In this document: piece by piece, positions 31,304 through 36,495 of the stretch
How positions within the stretch are numbered: the stretch's first letter is position 1
Layout: each line of letters starts with the position of its first letter
Notes under the pieces: model-generated
Told to the model about the DNA's origin: nothing
Database searches by the model: none
The model's input: only the letters and a program-made list of their open reading frames with translations
Assembly: GCF_014049385.1 (NCBI RefSeq)
Contig: NZ_JACAOA010000023.1
Location: 1-36,495, forward strand
Length of the DNA stretch: 36,495 nucleotides
Reading direction: 5' to 3'
Source of the DNA: Ruoffia halotolerans
GTDB lineage: Bacteria; Bacillota; Bacilli; Lactobacillales; Aerococcaceae
Translations under genes and position numbers: made by a program

Positions 31304-32815
31304 GTGAAATTTAATGAATTTAATTTAAAACCCGAACTAATCCATACTTTAGATGATATGGGGTTCGAGGAACCAACACCTATTCAACAACAAGCAATCC
31401 CACATGCACTAGAAGGACGCGACGTTATTGGTCAAGCTCAAACTGGTACTGGTAAAACAGCTGCATTTGGTCTTCCAATGTTGAATAAAATCCACAATAA
31501 CAATAAAGGAATTCAAGGAATTGTTATTGCACCAACTCGTGAACTTGCAATCCAAGTTCAAGAAGAAATTTTCCGCTTAGGAAAAGATGTTCGCGCACGC
31601 GTATTCACTGTATACGGTGGAACATCCATTCAAAAACAAATCGAACGTATCAAACGTAATCACCCACAAATCATTGTAGGAACACCAGGACGTGTTCTAG
31701 ATTTAATTAACCGTCGTGTCTTAAACTTAAAAGACATCGAGACAGTTATCTTAGATGAAGCAGATGAGATGTTAAACATGGGATTCATCGATGATATTAA
31801 AGCGATTATCCAAAAAACTCCTGCAACACGTCAAACACTATTATTCTCAGCAACAATGCCACCCGCAATTAAAAAATTAGGTGAGCAATTCTTAACTGAC
31901 GCGATTCACGTTAAGATTGAAGCGAAAGAAATGACAGCTGATTTAATTGAACAATACTTTGTTAAATTAAAAGACAACGAAAAATTCGATGTCTTAACAC
32001 GCTTTATGGATGTACAAAATCCAGATCAAGCCATCATCTTCTGTCGTACGAAAAAACGTGTTGACGAAGTTGGACGCGGATTAACTTTACGAGGTTACAA
32101 CTCAGAATTAATTCACGGAGACGTAACTCAACAAAAACGTTCAAGCGTAATTAACGAATTCCGTCAAGGACGCGTTGAAATCTTAGTCGCGACTGACGTT
32201 GCAGCCCGTGGTTTAGATATCTCTGGTGTGACACACGTTTATAACTATGATATTCCACAAGATCCAGAAAGTTATGTTCACCGTATCGGACGTACAGGAC
32301 GTGCTGGTAAAGATGGTATGTCATTATCATTCGTTACACACAATGAAATGTCTTACTTAAAAACAATCGAGAACTTAACTCGTAAACAAATGAAACCATT
32401 AAGCCCGCCAACTTCAGAAGAAGTAGAGCACGGACAAGTTCAACAATTAGTTGACCAAATTAATGAGATTTTAGAATCGAATGAAGCAAACAAACACCGC
32501 AACACTGCGAAAATGTTATTAGCTCACTACGAAGCAAATGATTTAGTTTCGGCTTTATTAAAAGAAGTTTTATCAGAAAATAACGATGTTGAAGTTGTTA
32601 TTTCTCCACAAAAGCCATTACCAAATGCTGGTGGACAGAAATCTAAAAACAACAAAAAATACAACAGACGCCGTAGTAATAACCGTAATGACCGTGGTGG
32701 AAACAACCGTGGAAAACAAGGTTACAAAGGCAAACAAGGTAACAAAGGTAAACAACAAGGAAACAATTCTGATCGTAAAAGCAAAAACTTTAAAATCAAG
32801 TCTAAAAACGACTAA
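31304..32815 (+). CDS. cshA: DEAD-box ATP-dependent RNA helicase CshA
   Basis: An RNA helicase of RNA degradation and cold adaptation; 503 residues, GTG start 31304 after AGAGG. Motifs are all present: Q motif PTPIQQQAIP, Walker A AQTGTGKTAA (about 45-54), PTRELA, TPGR, DEAD (about 149-152), SAT, and in the second domain RGLDI, HRIGRTGR. The C-terminal tail (about 430-503) is basic and low-complexity (repeats of GNKGKQ, NNRG, KNNKKYNRR), typical for RNA binding. The tail is a tandem of near-identical codons, so it is prone to length variation. The upstream region carries a terminator-like leader. Confidence 0.96.
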   Translation: MKFNEFNLKPELIHTLDDMGFEEPTPIQQQAIPHALEGRDVIGQAQTGTGKTAAFGLPMLNKIHNNNKGIQGIVIAPTRELAIQVQEEIFRLGKDVRARVFTVYGGTSIQKQIERIKRNHPQIIVGTPGRVLDLINRRVLNLKDIETVILDEADEMLNMGFIDDIKAIIQKTPATRQTLLFSATMPPAIKKLGEQFLTDAIHVKIEAKEMTADLIEQYFVKLKDNEKFDVLTRFMDVQNPDQAIIFCRTKKRVDEVGRGLTLRGYNSELIHGDVTQQKRSSVINEFRQGRVEILVATDVAARGLDISGVTHVYNYDIPQDPESYVHRIGRTGRAGKDGMSLSFVTHNEMSYLKTIENLTRKQMKPLSPPTSEEVEHGQVQQLVDQINEILESNEANKHRNTAKMLLAHYEANDLVSALLKEVLSENNDVEVVISPQKPLPNAGGQKSKNNKKYNRRRSNNRNDRGGNNRGKQGYKGKQGNKGKQQGNNSDRKSKNFKIKSKND

Positions 32816-32866
32816 GTAGCACATTCTATGAAATGTTTGTTAAAAAAGTACCAAATTCATTTTAAC

Positions 32867-32925
32867 GGAATAAACTAAACAGAGTTTATCCTTTTATTCA
32901 GCTTTTCTAATATAGTAAAAGCTGA
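32867..32925 (+). terminator. Two hairpins after cshA
   Basis: The first is GG-ATAAACT/AGTTTAT-CC followed by TTTTATT (32867-32896). The second is TCAGCTTTT/AAAAGCTGA (32898-32925) followed by CTTTT. Together they form the cshA terminator region. The rest of the gap to 33074 is described with the next entry. Confidence 0.75.
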
Positions 32926-32998
32926 CTTTTAACCAAAAAATACATATATCAATAAAATAAGTAAAGCAAGGGCGGAAGCTAACGCATTTTGCTGCAGA

Positions 32999-33039
32999 AG
33001 CCGTATGACACTGTGTTCATACGGCTATTAATGTATAAT
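32999..33039 (+). promoter_or_regulatory. Hairpin and -10 box upstream of acpS
   Basis: The stem AGCCGTATGA/TCATACGGCT (plus an inner ACA/TGT pairing; 32999-33026) is followed eight bases later by a perfect TATAAT (33034-33039). No T run follows the hairpin. A good -35 is not seen where it would be expected because the hairpin occupies that place, so the palindrome may be an operator or activator site for the acpS-alr promoter. Confidence 0.45.
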
Positions 33040-33074
33040 GAGATAAATATATAAATTTCAAAGGGAGAGCTAGA

Positions 33075-33485
33075 ATGCAATTAGGGACAGATATAATAGA
33101 AATAGAACGCATTGTAGAAGCTTCGGTGCGACAACCTCGTTTTGCGGCCAAGATTCTGACGGAACTTGAATTGGAAATCTATAATAATTATTCGCAAGTC
33201 AGGCAAGCCAGCTTTTTAGCGGGGCGATTTAGTGCCAAAGAAGCCTATGGAAAAGCTTTAGGGACAGGCGTTGGTAGTAAATTAAAGTTTACTGATATTA
33301 CTATATTGTCTGACGAACGCGGTGTGCCGGTAATTACTAACGCACCCTTTACTCACCCAGAAGCGAAAGTTTCCATCAGTCATTCACGCTTTCATGCGAC
33401 AGCAACTGTGATTGTTGAATTGGATGATCATACATTAAGAGGCAGATTAAAAGAGTATTTTTCTAATAAGAAGGAGATAAATTAA
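33075..33485 (+). CDS. acpS: Holo-[acyl-carrier-protein] synthase
   Basis: Transfers 4'-phosphopantetheine from CoA to acyl carrier protein; 136 residues. Signatures: GTDIIEIERI (metal-binding Asp), FLAGRFSAKEAYGKALGTG (metal-binding Glu and helix), and VSISHSRFHATATVI. The start has AAGGGAGAG. The stop codon overlaps the alr start (TAATG), so the two are coupled, the common acpS-alr arrangement in Firmicutes. Slightly longer C-terminus (about 12 residues) than the minimal family. Confidence 0.95.
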   Translation: MQLGTDIIEIERIVEASVRQPRFAAKILTELELEIYNNYSQVRQASFLAGRFSAKEAYGKALGTGVGSKLKFTDITILSDERGVPVITNAPFTHPEAKVSISHSRFHATATVIVELDDHTLRGRLKEYFSNKKEIN

Positions 33486-34639
33486 TGATAGATTATAGCG
33501 ACCATAGACCCACACAAGCGATCGTCGATTTAACTGCGATTCGCCACAACATTCACTTAGTTGAAAGTCAGTTAAAAGACAATCAACAAATTTATGCCAC
33601 TGTCAAAGCTGATGGCTACGGACACGGAGCTGTGCCAATAGCTCGAGCAGCGCTTCAGGCTGGTGCAACTGGATTAGCTGTTGCGACAGTTGATGAAGGA
33701 ATTGAATTACGTAGTCAAGGATTCTCACAAGTGCCCATTCTTATATTAGGCCTAACAGATTCGCGTGGTATCGCAGAAATTTTACATTATAATTTAACCA
33801 TTACCGTGAGTCATTTAGATTTTTTCAAACTGGCTTATGAGCAATTAGAAGAAACAAACCAGCTTGGTTTATTAAATTTATATAAATTAACTTTCCATCT
33901 GGCTTTAGATACAGGTATGGGACGTATTGGACTGCGCTCTGTTGAAGAAATTGAAGCATTTAAAGCTGGCATTAAAGCCTATCCTTGGACAAATTGGGAA
34001 GGTGTCTTTACCCACTTCTCAACAGCCGGTGGTGGACCAGAAGAATATATTGAAGAGCAATATAATAAGTGGGTAGAATTAACTGAAGCTATTCCTGAAG
34101 CAGTTAAAGTGCGTCATATCGCCAACTCTGGTATGGGTATGTGGCATTTGGATTATCCAACCGATATTGTTCGTTTAGGAATTGCGATGTACGGAATTGA
34201 CCCCAAAGATGATTTTGAGAATCCAATCACTAAAGATTTGCGCCCGGCTTTACAATTAGTGTCCGAATTAATCTATGTTAAGAAAGTAGAGAAGGGATCT
34301 AAAGTGAGCTACGGCGCTACGTATGAAGCAAGTGAAGATGAGTGGATTGGAACAATTCCAATTGGTTATGCAGACGGGTGGTTACGGCACTATAAAGGGG
34401 TTTCCTTAAATGTTGACGGTCAAGCTTGCCCAATTGTTGGGACGATCAATATGGATCAATTGATGATTCGCTTACCGCGTGAATATCCTATTGGAACAAA
34501 CGTGACTTTGATCGGAACGGATTATAAAGGGACAAACCATGCGTCAACAATTGCAAAAGAAGTTGGAACGATTGGTTATGAAATCCTAACGTCTATTGGA
34601 CCTCGAGTGACAAGAGTCTATTTAGACGATTCTTATTAA
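33485..34639 (+). CDS. alr: Alanine racemase
   Basis: A PLP enzyme converting L- and D-alanine, giving D-Ala for Ddl; 384 residues, fold type III. The PLP lysine is Lys41 in ATVKADGYGHG; the opposite-face catalytic Tyr is in VSYGATYEA; also LDTGMGRIG, FTHFSTA, HIANSGM, VRLGIAMYG and INMDQLM are seen. The start has AAGGAG and overlaps acpS by one base. It is followed 22 bp later by the metallo-hydrolase, so probably one transcript. Confidence 0.97.
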   Translation: MIDYSDHRPTQAIVDLTAIRHNIHLVESQLKDNQQIYATVKADGYGHGAVPIARAALQAGATGLAVATVDEGIELRSQGFSQVPILILGLTDSRGIAEILHYNLTITVSHLDFFKLAYEQLEETNQLGLLNLYKLTFHLALDTGMGRIGLRSVEEIEAFKAGIKAYPWTNWEGVFTHFSTAGGGPEEYIEEQYNKWVELTEAIPEAVKVRHIANSGMGMWHLDYPTDIVRLGIAMYGIDPKDDFENPITKDLRPALQLVSELIYVKKVEKGSKVSYGATYEASEDEWIGTIPIGYADGWLRHYKGVSLNVDGQACPIVGTINMDQLMIRLPREYPIGTNVTLIGTDYKGTNHASTIAKEVGTIGYEILTSIGPRVTRVYLDDSY

Positions 34640-34660
34640 AAATTTCAAGGAGACAAAATT

Positions 34661-35293
34661 ATGTTAAAAGTAGCAAAATTAGTTGTCGGTCAAATTCAGG
34701 AAAATACGTATGTCGTCTATAATGAAGACAACAAAGCATTGATTATTGATCCAGGTGATGATGCAGACCGTATTATCGCTTGGATAAAGGAAAATGGTTG
34801 GGAACCCGAAGCGATTCTGATTACTCATACACATTTTGACCATGTCTTAGCAGTGGATTCAGTGCGAGACGAATTCAGTATTGAAGTATATGTTCATGAA
34901 ATTGAATCGGAGACATTCCAAACTCCGAACCGTAATATGCAACCAAGTACAGTTGTAGTGAACCGTCCAGCGGATCATTTATGGACTGAACTTGGAGAAC
35001 ATACAGTCGGACCATTTACCTTTGACATTGCGTTGATTCCAGGTCATAGTCCCGGACATGTCGTGTACACATTCAAAGAAGATGGCTTCGTGATTTGTGG
35101 CGACACTGTATTCAACGGCTCGATTGGTCGAACTGATACACCTGGTGGCGATTTACAAACGTTATTAGTTGGAATTGCCCGTGATATCCTAACTTTACCC
35201 GGAGACTTTGTCTTGTTCCCAGGGCATGGTGGACCAACGACTGTGTCACAAGAAATCCAATCGAATCCTTTCTTACAAGCCTTTAAAGCTTAA
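34661..35293 (+). CDS. Metallo-beta-lactamase fold hydrolase (glyoxalase II-like)
   Basis: A 210-residue soluble hydrolase. The zinc motif THTHFDH (about 55-61) with His56, His58, Asp60 and His61 is followed by PGHSPGHVVY, CGDTVFNGSIGRTDTPGGDL and FPGHGGPTT, which gives the remaining metal ligands. This pattern is of the YcbL/GloB-like family in Firmicutes, usually annotated as hydroxyacylglutathione hydrolase-like; no glutathione link is evident. The start has AAGGAGAC. It is the last gene of acpS-alr and is followed by a terminator. Confidence 0.92.
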   Translation: MLKVAKLVVGQIQENTYVVYNEDNKALIIDPGDDADRIIAWIKENGWEPEAILITHTHFDHVLAVDSVRDEFSIEVYVHEIESETFQTPNRNMQPSTVVVNRPADHLWTELGEHTVGPFTFDIALIPGHSPGHVVYTFKEDGFVICGDTVFNGSIGRTDTPGGDLQTLLVGIARDILTLPGDFVLFPGHGGPTTVSQEIQSNPFLQAFKA

Positions 35294-35316
35294 AGATATT
35301 AAATAAGAGCAAGCAA

Positions 35317-35346
35317 AAAGTGTCCAAAAATCTTTGGACACTTTTT
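35317..35346 (+). terminator. Terminator after metallo-hydrolase
   Basis: The perfect 12-bp stem AAAGTGTCCAAA/TTTGGACACTTT has a four-base loop and T's. Confidence 0.9.
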
Positions 35347-35364
35347 AATTTGTGATGAGTGAAT

Positions 35365-35496
35365 GAGTTGGGGATGGAACTCGAGCCAAACGGGGGATCC
35401 ATTTGACTTGAGTTGGTGCAACTAGAGTCGAACGGGTAATCCATTTGTCTTGAGTTGCTGAAAATCGTGCCAAACAGCACAGCCACCTAACTCAAG
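35365..35496. repeat. Three degenerate tandem repeat units (45, 42, about 45 bp)
   Basis: Units start at 35365, 35410 and 35452, each with GAGTTG at the start and a CCATTTG or GCCAC-AA core. The second unit aligns with the single copy at 17-62 without gaps. An out-of-context frame on the minus strand shows a repeat peptide pattern (QMDYPF, QMDPPF), but there is no good start or ribosome binding site, so I do not call a gene there. Confidence 0.7.
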
Positions 35497-35519
35497 TGCT
35501 CTCTCAAATTTTCACTATC

Positions 35520-36152
35520 CTACAACGTAACCACATTGACATCGTATTTGCGGCGAGTCAAGTCATTAACTAGTGCACGGACTGACGATACATCCAAGTA
35601 CTCTGGTAGCGTTACCATTAAGTAAGTGGACGTATCATAGGTCGTTTTCTCAAAGGTAACGGCAGATTGAATATCTGCCTTACGATTCACAAGTCGAGCT
35701 AACTTGTTCAGCTCGCCTTTTTCCCCACGTGTTTGAATAGCAAGAACGTAACCTGACTTGTCTGCGACCCAAGCTTGAGCTAAGTAATTAATCATAACAT
35801 CGTGTTGGATGACTCCCGTAAAGACATTTTCCTTATCTAATACGGCAATAAAAGGTAAATCACGAATCGCAAAAATTAATTGGTAAAAGCTATCATTTTC
35901 GTGAACAACTCGCGTCGTGTTTTTAAGAAATTGAGTCACTTTTACTTGCGCCAAATCGGCATCGGGATGATGAAATTTGTATTTATAAATATGATAACGG
36001 TAAATATTACCGCGGTATAATGTATTAGTAGCATCGACGACCGGCGCATTTCTTAAAGAATGCTGCTCTAAAATTTCGATTGCGTCGAGACAATTCATTG
36101 TTTCACTAATCGTCACAATATTGTCTTTATGATGCACGAGGTTTTTTATCAT
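35520..36152 (-). CDS. CBS-ACT domain protein (CbpA-like)
   Basis: A 210-residue protein starting at ATG 36152, eight bases after AAGGAG; an earlier in-frame ATG at 36227 overlaps the promoter. It contains two CBS motifs (about 1-55 and 75-125: LEQHSLRNAPVVDATN and IRDLPFIAVLDKENVFTGVI) and a C-terminal ACT-like domain (about 135-210: GYVLAIQTRGEKGELNKLAR). This architecture is that of c-di-AMP-binding CbpA proteins in Listeria and relatives, which sense c-di-AMP, but nucleotide binding is not shown here. No neighbouring diadenylate cyclase is present. Single gene on the minus strand. Confidence 0.8.
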   Translation of the reverse strand: MIKNLVHHKDNIVTISETMNCLDAIEILEQHSLRNAPVVDATNTLYRGNIYRYHIYKYKFHHPDADLAQVKVTQFLKNTTRVVHENDSFYQLIFAIRDLPFIAVLDKENVFTGVIQHDVMINYLAQAWVADKSGYVLAIQTRGEKGELNKLARLVNRKADIQSAVTFEKTTYDTSTYLMVTLPEYLDVSSVRALVNDLTRRKYDVNVVTL

Positions 36153-36198
36153 AAAGCGAAACTCCTTGTAGTAAAATTCACTGTACTTTGATAGATTC

Positions 36199-36227
36199 AT
36201 ATTAGCAAAATGTGATTCAGAATGCAA
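36199..36227 (-). promoter_or_regulatory. Promoter of CBS-ACT gene
   Basis: On the minus strand TTGCAT (36222-36227) is 17 bp from TAATAT (36199-36204), 47 bp before the ATG. Confidence 0.7.
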
Positions 36228-36495
36228 AGGTTTTCTAATGGTTTTTTAATATTAGATTAATGTTAAATCTGTGTTTCTCATTAGCACAACATACAATATT
36301 AACATATATGCGTAAGATTATCTAGTTTTTATTAGAATTATTATGCAATAGAAATATGTTAAAAACTATTCATATTTCATTCAGGAAGAAATAGAAAAGA
36401 ACGCTGATTTTACAAGAAGACGAAGGTTAAACTTGAAAAAAATTGCTTACATAAAAAAAGGGGGGAAAGACAGGATAAATTCATCTTTTATTTCT
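36228..36495. other. AT-rich non-coding end of window
   Basis: No open frame of note. AT-rich with runs such as AAAAAAAGGGGGGAAAG near 36459, which resembles a purine-rich ribosome binding site but no start codon follows within the window. Possibly the 5' region of a gene beyond the edge. Confidence 0.4.

Noticed and set aside
35283-35486. Minus-strand frame of 67 codons with repeat peptides
   Set aside because: It spans the repeat array and the metallo-hydrolase terminator and has no ribosome binding site; the apparent peptide repeats come from the DNA repeat.
1-36495. CRISPR array, prophage or integrative element
   Set aside because: No regularly spaced identical repeats, integrase, phage structural gene or att-like duplication was found; the only tandem array (35365-35496) has degenerate, directly adjacent units.

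Overview
The window is a low-GC, gene-dense Firmicutes chromosome segment. Several things point to Lactobacillales, most likely an Aerococcaceae- or Carnobacteriaceae-type organism: strong AGGAGG ribosome binding sites, cell-wall genes in the order ddl-murF-cshA-acpS-alr, a murA-rho pair, type B ribosomal protein L31, EF-P with a KPGKG loop, and a Lactococcus-like PurBox. The genus is not determined. I saw no rRNA, tRNA, CRISPR array, integrase or transposase.

Layout. 1-1.43 kb (minus): a traX-like membrane protein gene and a SAP-domain protein gene. 1.7-5.2 kb (plus): an orphan HEPN-domain protein resembling the C-terminal half of Csm6, then murA and rho. 5.4-7.1 kb (minus): adenine deaminase with a candidate PurBox about 76 bp upstream of its inferred transcription start. 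7.3-9.5 kb (plus): ybaK, ydbC, a GNAT gene, a small glycine-rich membrane protein, rpmE2, and a 75-residue protein that I identify as a hexameric tyrosine-coordinated haem protein (HTHP). 9.8-11.3 kb: cysK-cysE. 11.3-13.2 kb: a CoA-type Nudix hydrolase (minus) and a TPR/helix-hairpin-helix protein (plus). 13.4-15.6 kb: an intact SirTM ADP-ribosylation operon (GcvH-L, zinc macrodomain, class M sirtuin). 15.6-16.6 kb: two decayed genes (Crp/Fnr regulator and DUF4386 membrane protein). 16.6-20.2 kb: aminotransferase, efp, thioesterase, ArAE-type membrane protein. 20.3-20.9 kb: a LOG-family pseudogene with three in-frame stops. 21.0-22.7 kb: a DUF1576 membrane protein and a small partner. 22.7-26.3 kb (minus): a GT-C glycosyltransferase that appears to start at ATT, and two paralogous VOC proteins, one exported and one cytosolic. 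26.5-28.4 kb: lemA and an unknown protein. 28.5-35.3 kb: ddl, murF, cshA, acpS, alr and a metallo-beta-lactamase-fold hydrolase. 35.5-36.2 kb (minus): a CBS-ACT protein.

How the genes work together. murA, murF, ddl and alr supply UDP-MurNAc-pentapeptide precursors, and acpS activates acyl carrier protein for lipid synthesis. The GcvH-L/macrodomain/SirTM set is a reversible lipoyl-dependent protein ADP-ribosylation module known from oxidative-stress responses in pathogenic Firmicutes. The HTHP may give haem-dependent peroxide detoxification. cysK and cysE form the last two steps of cysteine synthesis.

Most units end in clear intrinsic terminators. Two repeat families occur. One is a 69-bp two-unit repeat at 9582-9650 and 20258-20326, with identical length in both copies. 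The other is a 42-46 bp degenerate repeat with inverted-repeat character, with one copy at the left edge and three tandem copies near the right edge. The observations most worth checking are the orphan HEPN protein, the HTHP, the ATT start, the secreted/cytosolic VOC pair, the terminator inside the cshA leader, and the PurBox.
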